NCBI GenBank assembly: GCA_002352225.1
Contig: DEIA01000009.1
Location: 97,436-161,435 of the forward strand
Origin: Flammeovirgaceae bacterium UBA2786
GTDB taxonomy: Bacteria > Bacteroidota > Bacteroidia > Cytophagales > Cyclobacteriaceae
DNA length: 64,000 nt
Direction: 5' to 3'
In this document: positions 26,895 through 35,416 of the stretch, one piece after another
Numbering within the stretch: position 1 is the first letter of the stretch
Layout of the letters: each line of letters starts with the position of its first letter
Notes under the pieces: model-generated
Seen by the model: the letters and a program-made list of their open reading frames with translations, nothing else
Databases searched by the model: none
What the model was told of the DNA's origin: nothing
Made by a program: the position numbers and the translations under genes

Positions 26895-27566
26895 TTAACA
26901 TCCTACAAAATTCAAATCCACTGAAATCTGTACATCATCTGAAATGATGTTGTCTTTCATATTGAGAAAAATCGATTTTGATTGATAATTAATTCCCCAT
27001 TTGGTGCGATCAATTGTCAGGTCTGCTCTGATCCTGATTCCATCCTTATCATTACTAAGGGTAGCCAAAAATACTACCCGATTGCTAATTCCCTTTATGG
27101 TTAACTGTGCTGTTATCCTTGCCTTTTTTTCCGTTCCACCCAATGCTTCGGGTGTCACTTTCAGAATAGAGAGACTGGCGTGCGGATACTTTGTAACAGA
27201 AAAAAAATCATCATCTTTTAGGTGGTTCTCTAAATCTTGTGCGCTGCTTTCCTCCTTCAAATCGGTGGCTTTTATAGTATTCATGTTCATTACAACTTCA
27301 CCCTGCACAGGCAAGCCCACTGACGAAATAGTAACCGCCCCTGACAAAAACTGAATAGTGCCTTCGTGGCCGCTACCCACAATAGGTTTGCCCATCCACC
27401 GAAGTGTACTGGTCTTTTCGTCTAATGTCCATTTTGCGTTTTTGGTTTGGGCTGATTGTGTGTTCCACATCAAAAAAGTGGCAGGGCCTGATAACGTGAA
27501 AATTTCAGGTTTGGGCTGGGCCTGGGCTATGCCAGCACACATCAGCAGAAGAATAAGATATTTCAT
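26895..27566 (-). CDS. Exported YceI-like protein
   Basis: The 223-residue protein has a signal peptide ending AQAQ and a YceI-type lipocalin-like barrel. Typical features are WTLDEKTSTLRWMGKP, the VSVxKYPxA strand seen as FFSVTKYPHASLSI, ITAQLTIKGISN and DLTIDRTKWGI. YceI barrels bind isoprenoid lipids in the periplasm. The ATG at 27566 is chosen because it opens the signal peptide; an earlier in-frame start would add 14 basic residues and overlap the promoter. It is divergent from a membrane-tethered regulator that probably controls it. Confidence 0.88.
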   Translation of the reverse strand: MKYLILLLMCAGIAQAQPKPEIFTLSGPATFLMWNTQSAQTKNAKWTLDEKTSTLRWMGKPIVGSGHEGTIQFLSGAVTISSVGLPVQGEVVMNMNTIKATDLKEESSAQDLENHLKDDDFFSVTKYPHASLSILKVTPEALGGTEKKARITAQLTIKGISNRVVFLATLSNDKDGIRIRADLTIDRTKWGINYQSKSIFLNMKDNIISDDVQISVDLNFVGC

Positions 27567-27592
27567 AGTTGCGTTACAGTTTGATTTTCGTA

Positions 27593-27600
27593 CAAACCTA
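27593..27600 (-). promoter_or_regulatory. -7 element TAGGTTTG of the yceI-like gene
   Basis: Exact TAnnTTTG on the minus strand, 26 bases ahead of the ATG at 27566. No clear -33 TTG is present; the direct repeats just upstream may recruit an activator instead. Confidence 0.55.
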
Positions 27601-27611
27601 ACGGCCACCTA

Positions 27612-27645
27612 TTTTTCACTTACCATTTTAAGTGTAAAAAAGTGT
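27612..27645. promoter_or_regulatory. Candidate operator shared by the yceI-like gene and its regulator
   Basis: AAGTGT occurs at 27630 and 27640, exactly 10 bases apart, and its complement CACTTA at 27617 forms an inverted repeat with TAAGTG (27629-27634). Direct repeats spaced one helical turn are the usual binding pattern of OmpR-type winged helices, and such a protein is encoded next door. The site lies between the two divergent promoters. Confidence 0.45.
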
Positions 27646-27661
27646 TAAACAGGCGTAAATC

Positions 27662-27694
27662 TTTGTTATGCGCGTTTTTACCCGGCTACCTTTG
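27662..27694 (+). promoter_or_regulatory. Consensus promoter of the winged-helix regulator
   Basis: TTTG (27662-27665), a 21-base spacer and TACCTTTG (27687-27694). The ATG follows at 27700, only 5 bases after the -7 box, so the transcript should start at or next to the start codon. Confidence 0.7.
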
Positions 27695-27699
27695 CAAGT

Positions 27700-28566
27700 A
27701 TGAAGCGCAGCCTGTTGATTGTTATTGGCCTGATTGCCATTAGTGTTTTTCTGCTTTCGGCCGGGTCGATTATTACTCAACCTGAAAGCCGATTTCCTGA
27801 AAAGGAAATTTCCATTGCCCTTCGCAACGTGGGCCATCGGTTGTTGTTGCATGCCGGTGATTCTACTTCCCGGGTGCTTCCCGTTAAACAACTTACTGAA
27901 TATAATTATCTGCTGGAGTTTCAAACACCTTTTGCATTTGTTCCCGACTCGTTGGTAAACATTGTGCAACAAAGCCTGAAGGCAACATCCCTGTCGTTAG
28001 ACTACGTTGTAAATGTACTGGCCTGTGGATCGCAGGAAATTGTTTACGGATTTCAGATTGGCAACCAGAAGCAAACTACGTTAGTGCCTTGCCTTGGCCG
28101 CGAACAACCGGAAGGGTGCTATGTTATTAATCTTTCGTTTCTTCAGGCTGATAGCTCGCAAAAGAAATCATATCTTTTTGCACTTGCCCTGGTTAGTTTA
28201 GTGACAATAGGATTTGTAGGCCGGGCTTATCCGAAAAATAAGAATGTAATACTCAATCAGTCTTCTGCCGCCCTGATAGGAAAGTTTGAATTTTATGCTG
28301 ACCTCAGAAAGCTAAGGCTGGGAAAATTATCTGTTGATCTCTCCGATAAAGAATCGCAGCTTCTCAAACTCTTTGTTCAGCAAATCAACCAGCCGGTAGC
28401 GCGCGAAGTGTTAATGAAAGAAGTATGGCAGGATAATGGCGCATTAATCAGTCGCAGCCTCGATGTTTTTGTTTCGCGTTTACGCAAAAAATTGAAAGAC
28501 GATCCAACTATTCAGCTTCAGAATGTGCATGGCGTTGGGTATAAACTGGTGGTAGCCCCTTCGTAA
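27700..28566 (+). CDS. Membrane-tethered OmpR-type winged-helix regulator
   Basis: The 288-residue protein has an N-terminal membrane helix (about 4-22), a periplasmic domain of some 145 residues with two cysteines (ACGSQE and VPCLGREQPEGCY), a second helix (about 165-185, LFALALVSLVTIGF) and a cytoplasmic C-terminal Trans_reg_C winged helix (about 205-288). The latter shows the LSDKESQLLKLF, VLMKEVWQ, SRSLDVFVSRLRKKL and NVHGVGYKL motifs. There is no receiver domain, so it probably senses the envelope directly, as one-component membrane regulators such as ToxR do. It is divergent from the yceI-like gene. No phosphorylation site is expected. Confidence 0.85.
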   Translation: MKRSLLIVIGLIAISVFLLSAGSIITQPESRFPEKEISIALRNVGHRLLLHAGDSTSRVLPVKQLTEYNYLLEFQTPFAFVPDSLVNIVQQSLKATSLSLDYVVNVLACGSQEIVYGFQIGNQKQTTLVPCLGREQPEGCYVINLSFLQADSSQKKSYLFALALVSLVTIGFVGRAYPKNKNVILNQSSAALIGKFEFYADLRKLRLGKLSVDLSDKESQLLKLFVQQINQPVAREVLMKEVWQDNGALISRSLDVFVSRLRKKLKDDPTIQLQNVHGVGYKLVVAPS

Positions 28567-28582
28567 TAAGGAGTATTTCTGA

Positions 28583-28590
28583 TATCTTCG
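28583..28590 (+). promoter_or_regulatory. Possible -7 element TATCTTCG of the M20 peptidase gene
   Basis: One mismatch from TAnnTTTG, 21 bases before the ATG. The same TATCTTCG variant lies before the gene at 7048. Confidence 0.35.
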
Positions 28591-28611
28591 GGCTTTACCT
28601 ACCCTCAGACC

Positions 28612-30042
28612 ATGAAAAAATTATTGAAGTATCTTGGTATTGGAATTCTGGCCCTGGTACTTTTCATCCTCGTTAAAACATTTACCTTATCCCAAAAAAC
28701 TGTTGAGGTTGCCGCAGTTACCCCAATAGAAGTAACGGATGAGGCCTTGGTCCGTCTTCAGAAGGCAATTCAGTTTAAAACCATTTCCTATTCCTATACC
28801 AGCAAACCCGATTCGATCGAGTTTACCGGTCTGCATAACTACCTGGCTTCGGCTTTTCCATTAGTAGATTCCCTTCTCGAAAAGAAAACGATTCAATACA
28901 GTCTATTGTATAAATGGACGGGTACCGATTCGTCTTTAAAACCCATCCTGCTTATGTCTCACCTCGATGTAGTTCCTGTTGATGACGGTACACTTAAAGA
29001 CTGGGAAGCACCACCCTTCTCGGGCGAAATCAAGAATGGAAATATTTATGGCCGTGGTACTATGGATGATAAGGTAAGTGTGCTGGCCATTCTTGAAGCG
29101 GTAGAAACTTCGCTGCGTAACGGAGTTAGTCCTAAGCGAACAATCTATCTTGCCTTTGGGCACGATGAAGAAATTGGTGGCGAGCAGGGCGCAGGTTCAA
29201 TGGCAAAGTATCTGCAAGAACAGGGCGTAAACTTTGAATACATAATTGATGAAGGCGGTGAAATAGCCGAAGGGATGGTACCGGGTTTGGATAAACCGCT
29301 GGCCATTATTAATGTGGCCGAGAAAGGATATGTATCCTTTGAACTGACAATAACTACACCGGGTGGACATTCTTCCATGCCGGCAGCAGATAACACCATT
29401 GGCTCGCTGGCTTCTGCCATCACTAAACTTGAGGCCAATCAATTCCCTTACAAAACCATTCCACTCATTGATAAGCAAATTGAAATTTTGGGACCGCATC
29501 TCCCTTTCGTACAGAAGATGGCCTTTGCCAATACCTGGCTATTTGGTTCAATAATTCAGGAAGCATTAAATACCCGTACTTCTACTGCACCCACTATTAT
29601 TAAAGGCGGTGTAAAAGATAATGTGATTCCGACCAGCGCCAGTGTTGTGGTGAATTTCAGAGTAATGACAGGTGAAACCACAGAAGAAGTATTGCAGCAT
29701 ATTATAAAAACTGTAAATGACGATCGCATTACGGTGAAGCCCGTAAGCAACCGGAACGAACCTTCACCGGTTTCAGATTATGAAGCAGGCGGCTACAAAA
29801 CAATTGAGAAAACCGTACTTCAATTAATGCCTAATACTATTGTAACACCGGGGTTGGTAAGTGGCGGTACCGACACCAAACATTATGAATCAATCAGCGA
29901 AAATGCATATCGTTTTTTTCCAATCCGGATAAATGAAGCCAACATAACGGGCTTCCATGGCATTAACGAGCACTTAGCAGTAAGCAACTACAAAGAGATT
30001 GTGCAGTTTTATTATCAGCTGATTCAGAATTTAAATGAGTAA
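28612..30042 (+). CDS. M20 family peptidase/amidohydrolase, PM20D1-like
   Basis: The 476-residue protein is anchored by an N-terminal hydrophobic segment (about 5-22) and continues with the dizinc M20 domain: H117 and D119 in MSHLDVVPV, the bridging D152 in GRGTMDDK, and the catalytic pair E186-E187 in GHDEEIGG. The dimerisation insert spans about residues 230-350 with TTPGGHSSMP. It belongs to the branch with carboxypeptidase S and PM20D1, which hydrolyse or form N-acyl amino acids or small peptides. It probably acts in the periplasm. It stands alone, with its own weak promoter signal. Confidence 0.9.
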   Translation: MKKLLKYLGIGILALVLFILVKTFTLSQKTVEVAAVTPIEVTDEALVRLQKAIQFKTISYSYTSKPDSIEFTGLHNYLASAFPLVDSLLEKKTIQYSLLYKWTGTDSSLKPILLMSHLDVVPVDDGTLKDWEAPPFSGEIKNGNIYGRGTMDDKVSVLAILEAVETSLRNGVSPKRTIYLAFGHDEEIGGEQGAGSMAKYLQEQGVNFEYIIDEGGEIAEGMVPGLDKPLAIINVAEKGYVSFELTITTPGGHSSMPAADNTIGSLASAITKLEANQFPYKTIPLIDKQIEILGPHLPFVQKMAFANTWLFGSIIQEALNTRTSTAPTIIKGGVKDNVIPTSASVVVNFRVMTGETTEEVLQHIIKTVNDDRITVKPVSNRNEPSPVSDYEAGGYKTIEKTVLQLMPNTIVTPGLVSGGTDTKHYESISENAYRFFPIRINEANITGFHGINEHLAVSNYKEIVQFYYQLIQNLNE

Positions 30043-30045
30043 TGT

Positions 30046-30300
30046 GTTAACCACAAAGGCGATGAGGCGCAGGGCGATGAGTTGATCTCGGCACGAACAC
30101 GCTCTATGTTAAGCACGTATTCTGGAAATCCGGTTCTATTGAGATTGGAGGCTGTGTGCTGGAACAAGTTTGCATTTCAAACAAGGAGGTAATCAGCACG
30201 ACTTGCCTGAAACTTGTAGCCCCCCTTCGGGGTTAAGAGCAAAAGCGAAAAACTATTTATCGTATTTCATTTCAAAAAATCAGTGAATCTGTGGCAACGC
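30046..30300. repeat. Gene-free stretch with degenerate CAC-rich intergenic repeat
   Basis: This 255-base gap holds no gene. Its left end (AACCACAAAGGCGATGAGGC) and right end (CAGTGAATCTGTGGC) resemble the ACCACAAAGG / CCACAGATTCAC repeat family found between genes in many Bacteroidota genomes. A short UUCG-type hairpin (CCCTTCGGGG) lies near 30220. A second related repeat lies on the other side of the next gene. Confidence 0.45.
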
Positions 30301-30301
30301 T

Positions 30302-31252
30302 CTACTGCGTCATCAACTTCAACACTTTTTCCAAATCCACATTTCCTCCTGAAAAGATAATACCTACACGCTGATCTTTAAACCGTTCTTTTTCTTTTAT
30401 CAGTGCTGCCAGGGGTACTGCGCTGGATGTTTCAATAACAATCTTAACTCTTTCCCACACTAAGCGCATAGCAGCAAGTATTTCTTCATCGGTTACAGTA
30501 ATCACTTCGCTTACCTGCTCGTGAATAATGGGAAAGGTTTTATCGCCCAACCGGGTTAGCAAACCATCGGCAATACTTTGCGATTGCGCCTCTTCTATCT
30601 TTCCGCTTTTTAAAGAGCGATAGGCATCATCCGAACCGGCCGGTTCACCCGCAATTACTTTTGTATTGGGCGAAAAATATTTAGCGGCCAATGCTGTTCC
30701 GCTTAACATACCGCCACCACCCACCGGCACCATTATTACATCTAACTCCCGCACATCGGCAAACAACTCTTTAGCAGCGGTGGCTTGTCCTTCAATTACA
30801 TCGTAATTGTTAAACGGATGAATTTCTGTGGCTCCTGTTTTTTTAATCACTTCGGCCAGTGTTGCTTCGCGCGATGCCAGGTTAGGTTCGCACTCAAATA
30901 TTTCGCCTCCATATCCACGCACACCTCGTTTCTTAATTTCAGGAGCGGTACGTGGCATTACAATAAATGATTTTGTGCCCAGTATTTTCGCGGCCCGTGC
31001 CAGCGCCTGAGCATGATTACCCGATGAATGCGTAGCCAATCCTTTTGCCAGGTCTTCTTCATCAAGCGAAAGCGCAGCATTCATAGCACCACGTGCTTTA
31101 AAAGCTCCTACCTTCTGAAAATTTTCGCACTTCAGATAAACCTGACAACCCGTTGCCTCGTTAATACTTTTTGATGTAAACACCGGGGTACGATGAATGT
31201 ATGGTTTAATGCGCTCATGCGCCTGTTCGATTGAATGACGGTCTATTTTCAT
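30302..31252 (-). CDS. Threonine/serine dehydratase (fold-type II PLP enzyme)
   Basis: The 316-residue enzyme has K52 in GAFKARGA for the Schiff base with PLP, the asparagine loop SSGNHAQA, the phosphate-binding GGGG at 178-181 and the closing FSGGNVDLEK. It is the short form without a C-terminal ACT domain, so it is a catabolic threonine dehydratase (TdcB-like) or a serine racemase-like enzyme rather than the isoleucine-regulated IlvA. Substrate choice between threonine and serine cannot be read from sequence. The gene stands alone and is flanked on both sides by degenerate intergenic repeats. Confidence 0.9.
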   Translation of the reverse strand: MKIDRHSIEQAHERIKPYIHRTPVFTSKSINEATGCQVYLKCENFQKVGAFKARGAMNAALSLDEEDLAKGLATHSSGNHAQALARAAKILGTKSFIVMPRTAPEIKKRGVRGYGGEIFECEPNLASREATLAEVIKKTGATEIHPFNNYDVIEGQATAAKELFADVRELDVIMVPVGGGGMLSGTALAAKYFSPNTKVIAGEPAGSDDAYRSLKSGKIEEAQSQSIADGLLTRLGDKTFPIIHEQVSEVITVTDEEILAAMRLVWERVKIVIETSSAVPLAALIKEKERFKDQRVGIIFSGGNVDLEKVLKLMTQ

Positions 31253-31293
31253 TTAAGGTAAATTTTGAAACTTAAGGAATCCGCAGTTAAAGT

Positions 31294-31378
31294 TAACCGC
31301 TAAGAACGCGAAGTTTCGCTGAGTTTCTTTGAAATACTTTAACAACCACTCTGCGAATCTCTGCGCACTTTGCGGTTA
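31294..31378. repeat. Imperfect inverted repeat of the AACCGCAAAG type
   Basis: Arms of 30 bases (31294-31323 and 31349-31378) match at 23 of 30 positions in inverted orientation, opening with TAACCGC on one side and closing with GCGGTTA on the other. The composition (GCGCAGAGATTCGCAGAG) is that of a widespread non-coding repeat in Bacteroidota. The right arm ends 3 bases from the next gene's stop, so it may also act as a terminator hairpin. Confidence 0.7.
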
Positions 31379-31381
31379 GAA

Positions 31382-32707
31382 TCATTCTTTAAATTCAATT
31401 ATGTATTCAGATTTATACTCACTTTGAAACCCGGCTTCGTTGGTAAACATATCTTTGAAGAATAACCGTGCCCGTTTTCCAAGGCGAACGCTGGTGTATT
31501 TGTTTTCAATGTCTTCCGGTGTATTCATGGGTTGTAACGAAGGGTACCATAATGTGTGCCCGGGGATATCCAACACTTGCTGTGGTTTTGTCCATTGTTG
31601 TGAATTATCTCCTTCCGATAAATCTTCATTGAAGTTAAATGAGATATAAATGGCACTGCCCTTCCAGGAAGAATCTTCTGCCCGTGCCATCATCATTACC
31701 CAGCAATTCAGGTAGGTATTCCAGCTTACCGAAGGCCCCCAATGAAACATTTTACCGGGTACTGATGCAGGTCCACCACCCTCTTCCATCGGAATTTGCA
31801 ACGACCTTACCGGAGTGCCTATTCCGTCAGGCAAAACAGCAAACGCTTTACCATCCCATCGTTTGGCTTTACCAACCGGATTATCCAGATCGGTTAATTT
31901 AATTCGCGCCACGCTAACGCATTGACCGCTCCATTCTTTAACCGGATCGTATGCGGCAGAATCATATACTCCGGGATACCCATACTCGCCATAGAATAAG
32001 TAAAGATACTCGCCACTGGCTACAGCCGATGGATCGCCCACGCCACCGGCAAATGTGTTAGAAGTATTGTGGGGTTTTAAAATCATACGCGGTTGTAAGT
32101 CTTCAATAAAAATTCCCAGGTTGTCCCAGCTATACCCGCCATCAACAGATTTCATTATCCCAATACGGCAAACCGCTGCCGGTGAATTAACTCCGGTTAT
32201 TCCCTGCGGCCAATGTTTGTAGATGTATCCTTCGCCTGTCTTTTCATTATAAGGATAATTCCACGGATAGTTTTCGTTGTGATATACTGCATACAAAGTT
32301 TTTCCGCTGGCATCATTTTTATCCTGGTACACGGTTTCGAACCAGGCTGCACCATGCAATCCATTTTCGGTTGGTTTTACGTTTTTGGGCATGTCGGGCA
32401 TAATAAGGTCTTCGAATTTGTTGGCAAAAGCCTCATCGGCATTAGCTCCATTTCCAAACCGCAGGTTATCAGAATATCCCCATAGCGTATCTTCGCCATA
32501 CTTGCCCGGAAAAATGCGAAACGTATCTCCCACCCACACTTCGGCCATATTACAATCTACAAACGAGTTGAATAAAAACTTGTCAGTTTTGGTGAGTGTA
32601 AAAGCAGGAGCCTTGGTTTCGGTTGAATTGCAGGCAGCAGCCAAGGCAAACAAACAAACCAAAAGCAGTGCATAGGGTAGTTTGAATGTGGGGGTAACGT
32701 GTTTCAT
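31382..32707 (-). CDS. Lipoprotein with glycosidase-like beta-propeller (DUF4185-like)
   Basis: A lipoprotein signal ending LAAAC precedes 420 residues of propeller-like strands. Motifs such as GIMKSVDGGYSWDNLG (an Asp-box), GGVGDPSAVASGEYLYLFYGEYG and FHWGPSVSWNTYLNCWVMMMAR resemble the five-bladed propellers of DUF4185 and of sialidase or GH43-like enzymes. I cannot identify catalytic acids with confidence. It is probably a surface or periplasmic carbohydrate-binding or carbohydrate-cleaving protein. The ATG at 32707 opens the lipoprotein signal; an upstream in-frame start would add ten residues ahead of it. Confidence 0.7.
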   Translation of the reverse strand: MKHVTPTFKLPYALLLVCLFALAAACNSTETKAPAFTLTKTDKFLFNSFVDCNMAEVWVGDTFRIFPGKYGEDTLWGYSDNLRFGNGANADEAFANKFEDLIMPDMPKNVKPTENGLHGAAWFETVYQDKNDASGKTLYAVYHNENYPWNYPYNEKTGEGYIYKHWPQGITGVNSPAAVCRIGIMKSVDGGYSWDNLGIFIEDLQPRMILKPHNTSNTFAGGVGDPSAVASGEYLYLFYGEYGYPGVYDSAAYDPVKEWSGQCVSVARIKLTDLDNPVGKAKRWDGKAFAVLPDGIGTPVRSLQIPMEEGGGPASVPGKMFHWGPSVSWNTYLNCWVMMMARAEDSSWKGSAIYISFNFNEDLSEGDNSQQWTKPQQVLDIPGHTLWYPSLQPMNTPEDIENKYTSVRLGKRARLFFKDMFTNEAGFQSEYKSEYIIEFKE

Positions 32708-32740
32708 CTGGTCCGTGTGAAGTTGTTCAAGATACAAAAC

Positions 32741-33331
32741 TTAATCTTTCACCCACATCACTTTATCTTCAACGGGCTTACGCCTGCCCTCGGGCAGCAC
32801 ACCTTTAGGCATGCCTACATGCAGAAAGCCACAGAGCTTATCATCCGTTCCTAATCCAAAGAAAGGTTTCGCTTCTTCAAAATTTGTAACACCACCCGTG
32901 CTCAGGTAGCAACCAACACCATAGGCAGTAGCGGTGAGGTACATATTCTGTACGGCACAAAACACGGCTCCCAGTTCTTCCCACTCGGGTAAGCGTTTAC
33001 CTGCATCGCGTTTCATACCAATTGCAATAATATGCGATGACTCCATTGGTTTGGTTTGCAACGATACGTAGCGATCTTGTTGGAATGTTCCTTTTGCCTC
33101 AGTTACCTGTTTATAACATTCGCTTTGAAAGGCCGCCAGTTTCTTTAGCCCTTCTCCACAAAATACTGTAAACCGCCAAGGCTCAGTAAGTTTATGGGTA
33201 GGCGCCCAGTTGGCGTTCTCCAGCATTTGCCTGATAACTTCCCCGGGAACAACTTGCCCATTGTAATCTTTCGGAAACACCGATCTGCGCGAACGCATCA
33301 ATTGATTTATTTCTTCTGCATTAAAATTCAT
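32741..33331 (-). CDS. Nitroreductase family protein
   Basis: The 196-residue protein is an FMN-dependent nitroreductase of the short YdjA-like branch. It shows RSRRSVFPKDY at the start (flavin phosphate contact), NWAPTHKLTEPWRFTVF, and LTATAYGVGCYLSTGG with the cysteine loop near the flavin. Such enzymes reduce nitroaromatics or quinones with NAD(P)H; natural substrates are mostly unknown. It lies 33 bases upstream of the propeller lipoprotein on the same strand, which suggests cotranscription, and is divergent from the lipoprotein gene at 33378. Confidence 0.9.
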   Translation of the reverse strand: MNFNAEEINQLMRSRRSVFPKDYNGQVVPGEVIRQMLENANWAPTHKLTEPWRFTVFCGEGLKKLAAFQSECYKQVTEAKGTFQQDRYVSLQTKPMESSHIIAIGMKRDAGKRLPEWEELGAVFCAVQNMYLTATAYGVGCYLSTGGVTNFEEAKPFFGLGTDDKLCGFLHVGMPKGVLPEGRRKPVEDKVMWVKD

Positions 33332-33377
33332 TTGTATTGATTTTTGTCTAATTTAACTTTTGAACTCCAAACACCAC

Positions 33378-34109
33378 ATGCGTTTTCTCTTTCTTTTAGG
33401 ATTGCTGGCCATGAGCTGTTCCCCGCTTTATGTGCCGAATACACGCAATGTACCATTGTTTCGTGAGCAAGGAGAGTTTCAGGCATCTATTATCTCTTCA
33501 ACCGGGGCCGAAATTCAAACTGCACTTGCCGTAACTAATAATATTGCCGTTATGGTAAATGGCTCGTTAATTCGCCAAAAAATATCCGAACCCGAAAGCT
33601 ATACCCGTTCGCACACTTTCGTGGAAGGTGGTGTTGGGTATTACAAAGCAACCCGAAGATTCCGTTTTGAAATTTTTGGTGGTTACGGTTTTGGTAAAGG
33701 AACCAGTTTTGCGCAATACTATTTCTTTACTCCGGCATTCGGGCAAAAAGATTTGGTTGCCACCGGTACCTATAGTCGTTTTTTTATTCAACCATCGTTT
33801 GGGCAAAATAATCGTAGGTTTAATCTTGCTTTTACGCCCCGAATATCTGTTGTAGGTTTTTCTGAGTTTTCTTCTAACGACAATGATGCCGCTAACACTT
33901 TGGTTACTATTACCCCTAATGAAAAGTCACAGCTTTTTATCGAGCCCGCCCTTACCGGTAAGTTTCCGTTAAAAGGAAACCTTCAAGGTATGTTTCAGTT
34001 AGGTCTGAATATTTCGACTAACCCTGATGTATTTTTTGATTACGTACCGCTTCAATTTGCAATAGGTATTCAACTCAATACAGGAAGTTTGCGCACCCGT
34101 GTCTATTAA
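33378..34109 (+). CDS. Lipoprotein with outer-membrane beta-barrel-like body, unknown function
   Basis: A lipoprotein signal (LLAMSC) is followed by about 220 residues of alternating hydrophobic strands with aromatic ends, such as FRFEIFGGYGFGKG and FFIQPSFGQ, as in small outer-membrane barrels. I do not recognise a named family. The end of the gene overlaps the start of the amino-acid permease gene by 11 bases, so expression is linked. The ATG at 33378 is chosen because the in-frame TTG at 33360 lies before the signal peptide. Confidence 0.7.
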   Translation: MRFLFLLGLLAMSCSPLYVPNTRNVPLFREQGEFQASIISSTGAEIQTALAVTNNIAVMVNGSLIRQKISEPESYTRSHTFVEGGVGYYKATRRFRFEIFGGYGFGKGTSFAQYYFFTPAFGQKDLVATGTYSRFFIQPSFGQNNRRFNLAFTPRISVVGFSEFSSNDNDAANTLVTITPNEKSQLFIEPALTGKFPLKGNLQGMFQLGLNISTNPDVFFDYVPLQFAIGIQLNTGSLRTRVY

Positions 34110-35412
34110 ACCCAAACTCAGGCTGTTTGATCTCACCATGATTGTGGTGAGTCTTGTAATCGGAATGGGGATATTCCGAACCCCGGTAGAAGTGGCCAAT
34201 AAAGCACAAACTCCAACCATTTTTTTTCTTGCCTGGGGGATTGGAGCCCTAATTAGTTTTTTTGGGGCATTAACTTTTGCGGAAATTGGATCACGCTACC
34301 CGGTAGCCGGTGGCTTTTACCGGATATTTTCGCATTGCTATCATCCTGCATTTGCCTTTATGGTTAATTGGATGACCGTGATTTCTAATGCAGCCTCTAC
34401 CGCCAGCGTGGCTATTATCGGTGCTGAATATATTCAACCAATTTTATTCCCTACTCTGGAGCCCGCTCAGGCTATCCGTCTCATCACGCTTTCTTCTATT
34501 GTAATTCTGTACGGTATTAATATGGCTGGTATTAAGATGAGTGCCCGAACGCTTAACGTATTAATGATTATTAAAATCAGCTTGATTGTGCTACTGATTG
34601 CCGCCCTATTTTCAGCCCACACCCCATCTGCTCAGGTTAACGATACAAACACACCCGAAGATTGGTTAAAAGCATTCTGGCTATGCTTTGTTCCGGTTTT
34701 TTTTACCTATGGCGGGTATCAACAAACCATGAACTTTGGCAGCGATGTGCCTAATGCTTCGCGCACTATGCCTCGTGCAATTTTTTATGGCATTGCCATT
34801 ATACTTTCGCTGTATCTGCTTGTTAATTTTTCTTACTTCCGTGTGCTTGGTTTTGAGGGATTAAAAAACTCAACTGCGTTGGCCGCTGATGTAGCCCGTG
34901 TCCTGCTGGGCGATTCTGCTTTCAAGGTTGTTGCGTTTATCATGTTTTTTTCGGTTATGGCCTATGTTAATGCTTCCATCCTCTCTAACCCCCGTGTGTA
35001 TTACGCTATGGCCGAAGACAAAGTGCTTCCTCCTATTTTCAAAAAAATTAATACCAAAACACAAGTGCAGGAATTTTCTGTTTCTGTGTTTGTCGCTTTT
35101 ATAGTATTAACATTATTTTTTTCAACCTCCTTTACACAGGTATTGGGGTATGTGATGTTCTTCGACAGCATCAGTCTGATTACGGCCTCGGCTGCCATTT
35201 TTATTTTGCGCTATCGTGCCAAAAAGCAAGGCGATCCGGAAGGTATTTATAAAATGAAAGGCTACCCCTGGATGCCGGCCCTGTTTATTGTGGTGTATAC
35301 GTTGGTTAATATCAGCGTGCTGATTTCAAATCCGCAGGCCTCCGTCATTGGTTTTATTTTATTTGTGTCGGGTTTCCCACTGTATTTAATTTTACGCAAA
35401 CTCATCCGGTAA
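34099..35412 (+). CDS. APC-family amino acid permease
   Basis: The 437-residue protein has about twelve membrane helices and the APC opening GMGIFRTPVEVA in helix 1, the unwound substrate-binding segment, followed by FAEIGSRYPVAGGFY. It most resembles LAT-type exchangers or amino acid/H+ symporters. The start is GTG inside the 3' end of the preceding lipoprotein gene. A PLP enzyme of the cystathionine family begins 5 bases after its stop, so the likely substrate is a sulfur amino acid; that is inference from position. Confidence 0.9.
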   Translation: MSIKPKLRLFDLTMIVVSLVIGMGIFRTPVEVANKAQTPTIFFLAWGIGALISFFGALTFAEIGSRYPVAGGFYRIFSHCYHPAFAFMVNWMTVISNAASTASVAIIGAEYIQPILFPTLEPAQAIRLITLSSIVILYGINMAGIKMSARTLNVLMIIKISLIVLLIAALFSAHTPSAQVNDTNTPEDWLKAFWLCFVPVFFTYGGYQQTMNFGSDVPNASRTMPRAIFYGIAIILSLYLLVNFSYFRVLGFEGLKNSTALAADVARVLLGDSAFKVVAFIMFFSVMAYVNASILSNPRVYYAMAEDKVLPPIFKKINTKTQVQEFSVSVFVAFIVLTLFFSTSFTQVLGYVMFFDSISLITASAAIFILRYRAKKQGDPEGIYKMKGYPWMPALFIVVYTLVNISVLISNPQASVIGFILFVSGFPLYLILRKLIR

Positions 35413-35416
35413 TTCC

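Noticed and set aside
30043..30301. Possible tRNA or small RNA gene in the gap before the dehydratase
   Set aside because: No cloverleaf or anticodon arm could be drawn; the stretch fits degenerate repeat sequence better.
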